DNA from: Xanthostigma xanthostigma
Taxonomy: Eukaryota > Arthropoda > Insecta > Raphidioptera > Raphidiidae
Length of the DNA: 64,000 nt
Reading direction: 5' to 3'
Assembly: GCA_963575645.1 (NCBI GenBank)
Contig: OY754465.1
Location: 1,364,001-1,428,000 of the forward strand
This document shows, piece after piece, positions 50,991 to 62,819 of the stretch (its first letter is position 1; the number at the start of each line of letters is the position of its first letter). The notes under the pieces are model-generated. The model made no database searches. It was given only the letters and a program-made list of their open reading frames with translations, and was not told where the DNA came from. Both the position numbers and the translations under genes were made by a program.

Positions 50991-51648
50991 TAGTCCAGTC
51001 AAAATAAACATTTCAATTTACTATAATTCGTACAGAGCTGAAAATTGGTACAGGTCTTAAGTACAGTATTATAAATAAAATATCAAAAATCCCCACCGAT
51101 CCTACATCTGCTTCAAAATTTACTCAAGGCCAAAGGTCAAAACTATCGGTTTTTTGCATTTTTCTCATAAACGGTAAATGTTATCCAAAAATAGGTCAGA
51201 CAAAAGTTGTAGATCATGCAATTGTCTACAAAAACTGTTCTTATATTTTTTTTCCTACGAATCACCATTCCTGAGATATGAGGGAAAATATCTACGCACG
51301 TTTAAATATTAATATGCATATTAGTATTTGCGATGTATGAAATCACCATTTCAAAAGAATGGTGATTCGTAGGAAAAAAAGTATAAGAACAATTCTTGTA
51401 GACAATTACATGATCTAGAACTTTTGTCTGACCTAAATTTTAGATAAAATTTACCGTTTACGAGAAAAGTGCAAAAAACCGATACTTTTAACCTTTGACC
51501 TTGAATAAATTTGTTTAGCAGATGTAGGTTCGGTGAGGACTTTTGCTATTTCATTTGTAATAGTGTACCTAAGCCCTGTACAAATTTTCAGCTCTATGCG
51601 AATTATTATAAACCTACCACTATTTTTTTGTCTGTTTTGACTGGACTA
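50991..51648. mobile_element. Foldback element, arms about 290 bp
   Basis: TAGTCCAGTCAAAA...CCTACGAATCACCATTC and its mirror from 51358; ends GACTGGACTA. Confidence 0.8.
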
Positions 51649-52276
51649 ATTTGAACATCCAAGGCAGCCTAGGATCATACACGCGTATGTCCCTCAAAAT
51701 GTTACACGCATTAAAGAAAGCATTTTTTTCTTAATTTTGCTGGTATAACACAAAAAATATATACATAACTGAAAATAACACAAAAACAATTGGAATCATT
51801 TACATGAAAAATATAATAAAGCGTCAATTTATAATGTCAGAATATTAAAAGAACAAGAGTTCCAACAAAAACAAATTTTTAATCACATTTCTTTTAAATA
51901 TGAAAGTTAAAAAAGATGAAAATAGAATTTAACATCAGCACTTTCATTTAGAGCCAAGAATTCTATAAATTGCAAAATAAAATCTCTAACCCAATTACTG
52001 CACACAAATGTACACACAAAATTTTATAAAACGCGGCAAGCCATTGATAATTATTAACAATAATATTAAATCAATAATATTCACAAGTTATTAAAGTATA
52101 AAATAAAAATGCTGGTAAAAAAGTCAAAAACTTCTATTGTTCATTTTAAATAACGAAGATCTTTTACCCGGAAATTAAATTTAAGCTGCTGAACATCGAT
52201 AAATTGTAAAGTCGCTTATTTCAATGAAAATATATTCAGTGGGAACATAATAACCGCGATGTTCGTTAAATTACCA
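51649..52276 (-). other. Probable 3' untranslated/downstream region of the MTUS-like gene
   Basis: AT-rich, no repeats recognised, directly downstream of the stop codon. No polyadenylation site was assigned with confidence. Confidence 0.4.
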
Positions 52277-53564
52277 TCAGATATCATTCGCAACTAAATC
52301 GGATTCATCCGACCAACTGATCGTTTCCGAATTCATATATTCAGTCATTTTATTTAAATCGAACTGCATTTTCATCGTTTCTTCCTGTATAACAACGGCT
52401 GCCTTTGTAAGATATTCGGAGCTCCCGCCTTCGCTAAGACTGTGCGAGTGCGAGCGATCGCTCGAGGCGCTCGTCGAGCACTCGTCTTCGGAATTCGACT
52501 CGGAAATCATGGCTTCGCCGGCCGAATGTTTTGGAAAATGTCTTAACAGATTGCCGGACTGGCCATCCTTTTTACTCCTGTTCAATTCCGAAGGTAAAGC
52601 AGGCAACGCAAGATTGGTTTCCATATTATGATCGCAATAATCATCATCGTCGTCGTGTTTCGAATCACCACCGATGATCAGATCGCCGGCCACTGAGCTG
52701 AGTTCTATTTCCGAAGGCAGCAGTTCTACCCTTTTGATTTTTTGATCGAACAATCGCAAATTAGCACAACTCGATTGGCCAGGGTTCCAACTGCTGGTCA
52801 TGAAATCGTTTTGTTGGCTACGAGACGTTTTTATTGAAACCGATTTCGATCTCGACCTTAAATCACTATTTTGAGACTCGACATCGGCTATATCGGTCGC
52901 CGATGCAGAAGCACTTAATGGATTAGTTTTACACTTTTGTCTTTTCGGTGCAGGTGACTTGGTTGGCGTACTCTTCGGCGGTGTTGTGTTGCGAAAACTT
53001 CTACGCACTAACAATCTCGAAGCCAACACTTCCGGGGATTCGTCCATCTCCAAAACATAGCTTACAGAATCTGTCTTCTCCACTACGGCCTTGATTTTTG
53101 AAGCGTCGTCAATTTCAAAACATTCCGGGGAATTAAAAGATGCGTCCGACAAGCTACTATTCGGCGATCTCTCGTAATTACACTTATTGTCTATTTCCTT
53201 AAAACTAACATTATTTGAACTGATACGTTCGCGAAAAGAATTATTTCTTTCTAGAACGTGACTATTATTTGAGTAGGAATGTTTTTCACTAAAACTAGAG
53301 CTGTGCAAAGAACGATTTAAAGCTGTTCTAGGAGTTCGAGTAGCTGCTTCGTCGGTTAATGATTGGTTCGAACCATGCAAGGACATGCGTGATGGACTAC
53401 GTCCGGCGTCTGAACAATGAGATAACTGAACAATCGCGTTCGCTACTTCAGCGTTTTGCTTCAATTTCCACTGAAGTTGTTCGTTTTGAAGTGAAAGACG
53501 ATTCTTCTGTTTGCTTTCCTGCTGGAAAGATTCCTTAAGTATCTCGTTCTCCTGTAACAATTGT
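52277..53564 (-). CDS. MTUS-like gene, terminal exon
   Basis: 429 codons, acceptor TTTGCAG|ACAATTG; stop TGA at 52279-52277. The first ~45 residues end the coiled coil. The remainder is Ser/Asn-rich with a basic patch (TPPKSTPTKSPAPKRQK) and an acidic patch (DSKHDDDDDYCDHN), ending SWSDESDLVANDI. The exon is more GC-rich than its surroundings, as expected for coding DNA. Confidence 0.9.
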
Positions 53565-56500
53565 CTGCAAACAACATTGCAAAAATTAGTATCGCTTCTA
53601 AATTCATAAAATATTCACAATGATCTTTTTTTCCGTGATATTCTTAAATTCGAAATTTCACAATCTAAGAAATAATAACTTTTAAAGTGAAACTTTTATT
53701 CCATCGCCCCGAATTTTTATGGCCGTCTGTTGCATGTCGCATTACAGGCGGCCGCGGAGTAGGGGTAAAGTGAAAGACGTTCGGAGTAGGCGCTCGGTAG
53801 AGCAGCCAAGGTCAATATGGCGGCGCCCATGGTTAGCATCAGCTGACCGTGTAGTATGTATAACACATAGTCAGTCTGTCATGCGGGCAAGTGCTGTACA
53901 GTGTTTACATGTTTTTATTCGTGTATTCATGTGAATATTGTTGTTTATAATTAATCGTGATGGATAAGTGTCTACAATCCAACGCCTACAATCCAATAAA
54001 AGTTTCACTTGCGTCGTGGTTTCTTAAAACCACACAACTGTTTTTTCTAACTCGACTTACAAAATTACCATTTAAATTCGAACAAAATAAGTATTTATCC
54101 AATTAAAATTTAAACAATTCTACGGCCGCTGCACACGAAGCTAGAAACACCGTTAGATTCCTTGCCAGTTTTGCCTACTAGTTTTCCAGCGCTGGTTTTC
54201 TTGATTGCTTCACACGAGACATCTTTTCAAGCTAGTTTTGTGAATAAATCTGGTGCGCGCGAAGTTCAAATATAAACACAGAGCAAAACGTGTCTGTTGT
54301 CTGACTGAGTAGAATGACGCCACGTTGGTTTGTGGGCGTTTGTTCATGCCGCCCACTTGATAAGATACTGCATCCTGATTGGTTCTTGCTCATACCTAGG
54401 CAGCGGACCTAGCAAGGAAAATAGCCCCTGTCCTAATTTTAAAACCTATCTTGTGAGCTAGCAGGCGAGCCCGCAGTGACGTCATTTCCAGCTTCGTACC
54501 CAGCCTACCGGCCAGTAGAACTCCAAGCAGTGTTTCTAGCCTCGTGTGCAGCGACCTTTGTAGAATTATTACTGGTACAATCATAGATGTATATTAATAG
54601 ATAGTAGATGCCTATCTTTGAGCATTGTGCGGAATGGTTCCAATTAGAAGCCATATGGAAGCCATTTTGTACGTGGAAAACACCGTAAAAAGCGCGCGGG
54701 ATTCAAAAAGATTAAACATTCTATAATATGATGTTAATGGAAAAATAATAAAACTCGCAGTAAACAGTGATATTTCGCTCCAAAACCTATTTTTATATTG
54801 AAACGTTTCAAAAATTACAAAACTGAGCATAAATATAATATAAAAGCTTAGAATATTTTACATTGTCAGATTGGTATCAATGCTTGTCAACCTTGATGCC
54901 AAATTGACAATGTAAAAATGTTCTAAGCTTTACATTATATTTATGCTCAATTTTGTAACTTTTGAAACGTTTCAGTATAAAAATAGGTTTTGGAGCGAAA
55001 TATAACTGTTTACTGTGAGTTTTGTCGTTTTTCTCAATAAAATCATATTATAAAATAATTAATATTTTTGAATCTCGCGCGCTTTTTACGGCGTTTTCCA
55101 CGTACAAAATGGCTTCTAAAAGGTACAAGAGACGCTAGTGTATCCGCAATCTGTTAAATATATATCTATGGGTACAACAGACATAAAGAGAAATAGAGAT
55201 ATCGAGTACTGACTTCTCCAGTTGAGTTTTTCTTTCCAGCTGCATTTCAAGATCCTCAACGCGCGCCTGTAATGTTAACACTTTTTGTAAAGCTCCTGGT
55301 AACTGTTCTGCGTCGTTCAAAGCTTCGGCGTGAGCTTTGCGTAGGTCAGACAGTTCTTTTTGTTTCATTTCCAAAACTGTCTGCAACGACTTTACCTCGT
55401 CTTCGAATTGGGTACAGCGCGCCAAAGCGGCCTTAAACAACAAAAGTTTCATTAATTTAGGAATATATTATCGGTTTCTTGATATACAAGGTGTTTTGGT
55501 TTCTTTCCCGTACATTTTTTGAACGACCCGTGTACACTGGCGCATGCAGGAGCCACGTGTCTTAGGTTAAGAGAATCTTGGAAGGCCAACTCCGGTTATA
55601 AAACTAATGAAGCTCGAAATAGTTCATTTTTTTTTTCATCGGGCTCTTGGGGGTCGCGGACATGCGGCCTGAACCTCTCTTTGAGGTTATCTTTAAACAT
55701 GAAAACGGAACTTGCGTTAATTAAACATAAATGGCCTCAAACGACCCGCAAACAACCCTAAGTCCGACACTGTTCAAACATTTCTAAAGTACGTATTTTA
55801 TTATGGCTATTTGTGTTCGCTATTGGGTGTTTGTTGTATTTGGCAAAATATATGACGTTCAAGGCAAACATGCAAATAGAGGCAAATACGATCATCCACA
55901 CATGGCAGTCAAATAACAAACACACAAACATTTGGCAGCAAAACGCAAGGTTCAAAATTCCAGGAATTTTAGCACTGTTTCATTGTCCCAATTCATTTTC
56001 AATAGTAATTGTTCCAGTTCTCGCTCACAGCACAGACACAAAAATACTGTACGTCCGTACAGGTTCACGGCGCGTGCTCTTCTGAATATGGCCATTGTGT
56101 GGACGGTTTATTTGCCTATTTGACTCCTTTGATGTGCCTCGAAAAACCGACAAGCGCACGGTAGCACGTATTTGGTATTGGTCTTATTTGTCAAATAGGC
56201 AAATAAGGCCAACACTTTGTCAAATAGACTGTCCACACTTGGTAATTGTTTGCCAAATATGCCAAACACACAAATACAAATAGCCATGTGAAGTGCCGGC
56301 ATTAAAAATATATACAAATATACATTTTTTTAAATTGTTATTTTAAGACGCAATTTTCGTAAAAGTTTGTGAATTTCTTATGCATATGCCATGTAGCGAT
56401 CCGCTATAAAATAACTGCTTTTCATGCCTGTATAGCGGTAGTAAAATGACCCTTTTTCGTGCTAGTGCGTAAAGCAGAACAAAGGTAATGCGATATTACC

Positions 56501-59500
56501 AATCCAGTAGTGATATCTCTGTCAGTTGCCATTTAAAGCGATATGAGTGAGAGAGAAGCAAAATAGGTTTTGTCTTCGCAAACAATTCAAATTATCAATA
56601 TGGCCGAACTGTTAAAATATATTTTTTATACGAGGTAAGTTCAAAAAATGTACAACGTATCTTGTACGCAATGCTATTATGAATCATGTGACTTAAACTC
56701 GCTGTCGCTCTTGTAACATAATGTCACAACTCGTATCGTAATAACCGCATTTACGTACGAGATACATAAACTGTTTTATACATTTTATTTGTAATTTTTT
56801 TGACATGATAACGTCTTATAAATTGATGAAACGCACGAAAAAGAGTAACGTTCCGCCTGACCCTGTGCGTGCAAGCGAGAGCGCAGTATAAGCGATAGAG
56901 AAGCACGATCGGCCCAAGTTTGACAGCTACTAAAATTTAGGTTATGTATTATTAAATATGATATTCGAGCGGAATACGTTATCACGTAAAACTATCGTCC
57001 GTAAACCGACTTTACAGACAACCAATTTTTTTCTTTTTGTTGTTTATTTGAATTTAAAAAACAAACTTTTCATGAACAAATGTTTTAAATAACACAGGTA
57101 CCCAAAAAATGTGTATGGTTAGCTCTTAAGCAAAGCACTTTATTATTACATTTTTATTTATCTCAATTTCGGAAAATTTCTGTTGTTTATTATCAGAATA
57201 ATTAAGAATATTCAACTAATTATAATTTATACGGTAAGCTATTCAAATTTAAAATCTGATTCAGAAATTATCTATATAAACGTGTTCTATATTTTTACAA
57301 TACACAAAAATAGAACAGCAAAAATAAATTACAAAGGCTTTTTTCATATCGAAATAATCATTAAAATTTTAATAATTTTAAAATATATATTTTATTACGT
57401 ACTTAATATTTTTACAAATTTCAAAGTCCAATTTAAAATTTTTCATGATTAAAATCACTTCTTCAAAAAATAAATAATATAAATAATTCTCATGGTTATA
57501 GAACCAAAATCACATCTTTTAGCGTTTTTATAGAGACCCCACTACTATGGACTAACTAAACGAAATTTACAAAAAAAAATTATGACAACGAACTGAAATA
57601 TGTGTAAGGAAGGTTATATTTCTTCCTTTGGTTGTAGTCTTTAGAAAGACAACATTTTTAGCGAGTGTTTTTAGAGAAGCGACTGTATTTGTATTAGTGA
57701 TGTGCCGGATCGTTAAAAATGTATATCCGCGGATACGGATCTGAATACGGATATTTGGTTTCAAGATCCGCGGATACGGATCTTAACTTTCTTAGAGTAC
57801 GCGGCGGTAAATATTGCACATCGACCTTTGGAAAGAGACTATCTGTTATGGGAAAAAGTTATTGACCTCTTTAAGAGTTAACTCTCATAACAGATTGTTT
57901 CTTTCCAAAGATCAATGTGCAATATCTCATTATAAAGATAGTTTTTTAGTACCTTTGAGTTATTACTATAATATGGTACTCACTATGATAAATGTTTGCA
58001 ATATAAAGGTGCCAAATACGAATTTAAAAAATAAAAAATAATCTGAATGGAATTTAACAGGTTTTCATTATTACCTAATCACCTACATATATAAATTTGA
58101 AAATTAATAAGGTAAAAGATCCGCCAAAAACTAACGGATACGGATCTTTCTTCTCCCTCGGATATCCGCGGATACAGATATCCGGCACATCACTAATTTG
58201 TATATTTTTTTAATCAACATTTACCAACGTCTATAATACAGTTTCTTAAGATTAGCAGCAAAACACACCTGTAAGCGACTATCCTTTGTTTCAGACTTAA
58301 ATGTTTCTAAAACTTTTCGATTACTTTCATCAAGAGCAATGATTTTTTGTTCAGCTTCATGAAGCTTTTCAGCATATTCAGTCGTCTTAACATCGTGCAA
58401 CGTTTTCAATTCAGCGAATTTGATAGTCATTTTATTCAATTTATTCGCTAAATCAGTCTCTTTTAATTGAAATTCCTTTATCAAATCCTCTTTGCTCTTC
58501 AAAACAGAATCGAACTCGACTTTTAAATCAATATGATTGCGCTCTAAATCTAAAAATTCGTTTCGAACGCATTTCAATTTTTCTTCATAATCGTTGATCA
58601 CATACTCCATGCGATTTTCGTGATCTTTTTTGAGTTTTTCGATTTGAGTCGTTAATCGTTGTTCCACTTCGTTTTTTTCAGTTCTATTTCTTTCGTTAAC
58701 TGCAAAAATAAATCATTATTAGTAAATACATTTTTTAACCATTAGTCAATTTTAAATACAGTTGGCTTCCTTAGGAAGTGTTTGCTGAAACGAATGATAT
58801 CTGGGCCGTGCGAAAGGAAAATTGCTTTCGAGACATCCCCACCCTTCAAATATCAAAACAAAGGCACTTTCCTGAGCCGGCGCCCAGGGCTAGGTCTTTT
58901 TCGAACAACTCTGGTTGGTATGATGAAGGGAAAAAAATCTCCACCCGACACCACAATTGTGCCGACGATTTTGGTCGAACGACTTTAGATAAGATAAAGG
59001 GTTGGGCATATTGTGGTAGATTCGATTATATAATTGTAAATACAGTGTAAACTCTTTATAACGAAACTCAAGGGACCAAGCATTTTTTATCGTTATAGAG
59101 AGTTACCGTTATATGGAGTGAAGAAAGAAAAACAACCAAATTAACAATAATCTTCAATGTACTGTATAATCTCTTTATAACGAATTTTAAGGGACCGAAC
59201 ATTTTTTTCGTTATAAAGAATTTTCGTTATATGGAGGGAAGAATGAAAAATAACCAATTTTTCAATGTGGTGGAATAATCTTCATTAAATAATAGGAATT
59301 TTTCGATAAGTTCGACGTCATCAAGTGCTTGTTGAATAGATGGTGATGGTTCAGAATGGTCCTCTGACGCCTAAATATGAACATATTTCTTCGTAATAGA
59401 GAATGGCTGTTGCGTTATAAAGAGGGTATTAATGTATAGGTTTTAAGGTAAACCAACCAAATCGTAAAAAATTCGACGTTATAGGGAGTTTTTCGTTATA

Positions 59501-62400
59501 ACAAAGGACGTTATAAAGAGTTTACACTGTATATCTATTTATGATCAGCAATGGATCCAACGCAATAATGCCAGCTATACAAGGTGTACCTAATCGCATT
59601 TGCATCTTGTTATGAAGGTCTGAGAACTTTATTGCTATCCAAAGTCAATAAATACCGAGCTGAATCCATAGACAACTTGTGACCGTTTTTTCCAATAGCT
59701 ATCATATATATTAATACGCTAAAGTTTAAGATGTTTGCCTCCCTTTTTAGAAAAAACCTCACAATTTCTCCACATAAATTATATATCATTTTACAGATAA
59801 TTGCTTGCTCTACTGACATCGACAACTAAAAAATTTATTATTGCTTTTGTTTTTGTAAATTAATTAAAATACAGCAACGCTGAACAACGTCTGCCATCTG
59901 ACGGCTTTAATTTTGAAACAACGTCAACACTTTGATCTGTCATCTGACCTTCATATTGTAATACAACAGACACAATACTGCACACTGCCATCTGACGGCT
60001 TTAATTTTGAAACAGCGAGCAACGCTGAACAACGCCACAGCAATGCTGCATGATGCCATCTGACGGATTAGCTCAACGCTTTTGCTACTTGCGCCTCTAT
60101 ATGACAATTTTAGTAAAATATTTCTTTGATCTGTCATCTGAGCTTCATATTGTAATACAACAAAAAGAAGAACGTTATAAGCAGTGTGCAAAATTAGAAA
60201 CGAATTGAATACTTGCAATCATATTTAAAAAATAATTTTGTAAAGTGATAATTATTATACTTATTTAGTGCGAATAATTCGCACAGGTCACTCTAGTTTA
60301 ACAATATTTCCCTACTTCTAATGTACAAGAAAACAACAGTCACAGCTGTCAAAAAATCAAAATGTTTCTCTTGAAACTGAATCGATTGAATCGAAATTTA
60401 CAAATGAAAATCAATCATTAATTAACACGCATGGCTACATAATATATTGGTATTTTTATTTAATATAATCTATCGTGATCTGACAACAACATTCCAAATA
60501 TAATGTGGAAAACCTTGTTTTTATAATGAAATTGCGCAATTTTAGCAAAATCGAGTTTCACTTTAAGTGCCTTGTACAGTCAAGAATTCCAACAATTTAC
60601 GTGATATTTGCAAAATAACCAGATCCATTAATGATTAGTTCCCTTTCTACAACTAAACAATTTGTTATTTTTTTCATGCCAGTTAAATAATTATAGCGAT
60701 TTTAATTATTATATGAAAAACATCATTTAAATAAATAATAGATTTACAAAACTAGTTTTTAATCTCGCCGTTGATTGCATTTATCCCAAGAGTGAATTAA
60801 CTTTTGTTTCGATGAAAAGTGTTTCCGCTACTTTTCCTACTTTTACAACCGGTGTCCAACAAACAAAACGTAATCAAAATCAAGATGGCTAAGACATCGT
60901 TGCTGATAAGACATTCCAATTCCATCAAAGTCGATGGTGGCTTCATATAAATAGTATATTGTGCGACTAGTGAGAGAAGGAGAAGATTCCATGAGCGTGA
61001 AAATTTGCCGCACGAGCGTAGCGAGTGCGGTAACACGCGAGTGGAATATTCTCCTTCGATCAATAGTCGCGCATTCAACTAGCACGAGTAATATGTAATC
61101 GGGGCCCTGATAAAAGAGGGAGAAATAATAAATCACTTCATTGATTGACGTACACACCGCCCTCGATGCACACAAGATGGCCCTGACTTTCGCTGAATTG
61201 CGATGCTGTTTTCATATATACAAATCGCCATCGCGTTCCTATTGGTCCAGAAACTGTGCAGTAATTTATTACCGTACAGTTTCGGCTCATTATTCGCACT
61301 CTACGCGTCAACATGAAGTAATTTATTATTTCTCCCGAAATTATATATTACTCACGCGTGTTGAATAAATGTAATTAACATTGTACAATGATCGTATAAG
61401 AAAAAAAGATTGTGTATTTTTCACTACACACTATCGAAGTAGAACTGGCATAATTGTAAAAAAGCAAAAAAAAAAATTGACACCGACCACCGAGATTTAA
61501 TCTATGACCTTCAGGTTACGAAGCAAGTGTTTTACCTTGGCTCATGAATTACAGTGTAACCTCTTTATAGCGTCCTTCGTTATAACGAAAAACTCCCTAT
61601 AACGTCGAAATTTTTACGATTTGGTTGGTATACCTTAAAACCTATACATTAATACCCTCTTTATAACGCAACAGCCATTCTCTATTACGAAGAAATATGT
61701 TCATATTTAGGCGTCAGCAAATGTTTACAGACATAAAGAGGACCATTCTGAACCATCACCATCTATTCAACAAGCACTTGATGACGCCAAACTATAGGTA
61801 TATGTGTTTGGAATAAGTTAATTTTGTGAAAATTGGTTATTTTTCTTTCTTCCCTCCATATAACGAAAATTCTTTATAAGGAAAAAATTGTTCGGTCCCT
61901 TAAAATTCGTTATAAAGAGATTATACAGTACATTGAAGATTATTGTTAATTTGGTTGTTTTTCTTTCTTCACTCCATATAACGGTAACTCTCTATAACGA
62001 TAAAAAATGCTCGGTCCCTTGAGTTTCGTTATAAAGAGTTTACACTGTAATTTTACTCTATCGTGCCAAAAGAAGTTCAACAAAAGTGTCTAAAATAATC
62101 AGGAGTGCGATCTCTCGTAACGAAGTTCGCTGAAATATTAAGAGATTGAAGAATAATAAAAAAATACTTACGATCGGCGATATTTAGTGTATGCCTCTCA
62201 ATCATTTCAGTCATTTCAGCAGCGAAGCGTCGACGTTCGCTGCTCAACATTTCAGCTGACTTCACTTTCTCGTCGTTGAAAAGTTCCTCGAGTCGTCGGT
62301 AGCCCATCTTCGTCTCTTCCAGCTCCAGCTGAGACTGTATCCACCTCTCGCGAAGAGATTCGAGATCTTTCTTCAAATACGGCGTCTTAAACGCGTCATA
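52277..62400 (-). CDS. MTUS1/MTUS2-like microtubule-associated coiled-coil protein, last four exons
   Basis: Four exons in transcription order: 62400-62172, 58699-58269, 55431-55214, 53564-52277 (stop TGA). Splice phases fit (1, 0, 2) and give about 721 residues of C-terminal sequence; the start lies right of the window. The first three exons and about 45 residues of the fourth form a long heptad-like coiled coil. The junction of exons 3 and 4, with LKESFQQESKQKNRLSLQNE then QLQWKL, strongly recalls the conserved end of the human MTUS1/MTUS2 coiled coil (LQESLEKESK..RLS.ENEELLWKL). The rest is Ser-rich and low-complexity with a basic Pro/Ser/Thr patch and an acidic run. Family members bind microtubules; MTUS2 also binds EB1, but I see no SxIP motif here. 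Family assignment is from memory of that motif. Confidence 0.8.
53684..54046 (+). repeat. Family B repeat, copy B4
   Basis: Near-identical to B1-B3. It lies 120 bp upstream of the terminal exon of the MTUS-like gene, antisense to it. Confidence 0.85.
54122..54557 (+). mobile_element. Family F MITE, copy F3
   Basis: GGCCGCTGCACACGAAGCTAG ... CTAGCCTCGTGTGCAGCGACC, inverted ends of about 25 bp. Confidence 0.8.
54645..55118. mobile_element. Foldback element
   Basis: AGAAGCCAT...CCATTTTGTACGTGGAAAAC and its mirror; inner arms TTTTGGAGCGAAATAT and GACAATGTAAAA. Confidence 0.8.
55214..55431 (-). CDS. MTUS-like gene, coiled-coil exon
   Basis: Acceptor TTTAAG|GCC (phase 0), donor GAGAA|GTCAGT (phase 2). 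Reads AALARCTQFEDEVKSLQTVL ... QLPGALQKVLTLQARVEDLE. The ELP/QLP plus KV..LQ pattern parallels MTUS2. The donor is chosen because it alone restores frame with the next exon. Confidence 0.82.
55803..56287. repeat. Inverted-ended element
   Basis: ATGGCTATTTGTGTTCGCTA at left, CAAATACAAATAGCCAT at right; interior repeats of TTTGCCTATTTGAC type. Confidence 0.5.
56801..57025 (+). mobile_element. Family A element, copy A6
   Basis: TGACATGATAACGTCTTATA ... CAGACAACCAA, T-tracts on both sides; 225-bp variant. Confidence 0.85.
57695..58195. mobile_element. hAT-like non-autonomous element, copy 2, with 8-bp target duplication
   Basis: ATTTGTAT flanks it exactly (57687-57694 and 58196-58203). Ends TAGTGATGTGCCGGATCGTT / ATATCCGGCACATCACTA; 501 bp. 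Confidence 0.88.
58269..58699 (-). CDS. MTUS-like gene, coiled-coil exon
   Basis: Acceptor TTGCAG|TTAACG, donor CTTACAG|GTGTGT. 143 codons of Lys/Glu-rich coiled coil, for example EEKLKCVRNEFLDLERNHID. The intron right after the donor holds a hAT-type insertion only 65 bp away (58203 versus 58268). Confidence 0.87.
59043..59529 (+). mobile_element. pogo/Tigger-like non-autonomous element, copy 1
   Basis: TA-CAGTGTAAACTCTTTATAACG ... CGTTATAAAGAGTTTACACTG-TA: TA target duplication and CAGTG ends. The minus-strand interior reads EDHSEPSPSIQQALDDVELI then EKFLLFNED, resembling the C-terminus of jerky/CENP-B-type transposases. Confidence 0.72.
60951..61371. mobile_element. Family H foldback/MITE, copy H2
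   Basis: Same left part and same AGTAATATGTAATCGGGGCC / TTATATATTACTCACGCG inverted ends as H1. Confidence 0.7.
61552..62047 (-). mobile_element. pogo/Tigger-like non-autonomous element, copy 2
   Basis: Inverted relative to copy 1; CAGTGTAACCTCTTTATAGC ... AGTTTACACTG with TA on both sides. Confidence 0.72.
62172..62400 (-). CDS. MTUS-like gene, coiled-coil exon
   Basis: Acceptor TTACAG|TATGAC (phase 0), donor GATC|GTAAGT (phase 1). 76 codons beginning YDAFKTPYLKKDLESLRERW and including a Glu/Arg-rich coiled coil (SSERRRFAAEMTEMIERHTL). No ATG opens the exon, so it is internal. Confidence 0.85.
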
Positions 62401-62819
62401 CTGTAAGCAAAAGGACGATTATAAATTTTAATAATAATAAAAACGAGTCATTACCCAGATAGACAAGTATGAGACTCGTGGGTATGATGAAAATGAATTA
62501 TCCAAATTTTACAGAATATTCAACGTATTTTATTTGACGAAATTAGTATATGAGAGATTTAGATCAAATTGACATCATCAGAAAAGTGTCATGTAAGCAC
62601 CGAAAATGTAGAAAAGTATTGAATGAATAGTGTATCAACAATGTGACAATTTTTTGGGTCATTTAATTGAGACAACATTCATAATTGAATTTGAAGCATT
62701 TATGATACATCTGATGATGGAAAATGCAGCCAATTGTGATTGCATTAGATGCATTACAATTATTTGGCAGGGACGTTATTTTTAACAAAAAATACCCACA
62801 CTTTTGTTTGATTATCAAT

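Noticed and set aside
58778-59050. GC-richer 90-codon plus ORF in an intron
   Set aside because: No recognisable domain and a competing overlapping frame; ends in a pogo-like element.
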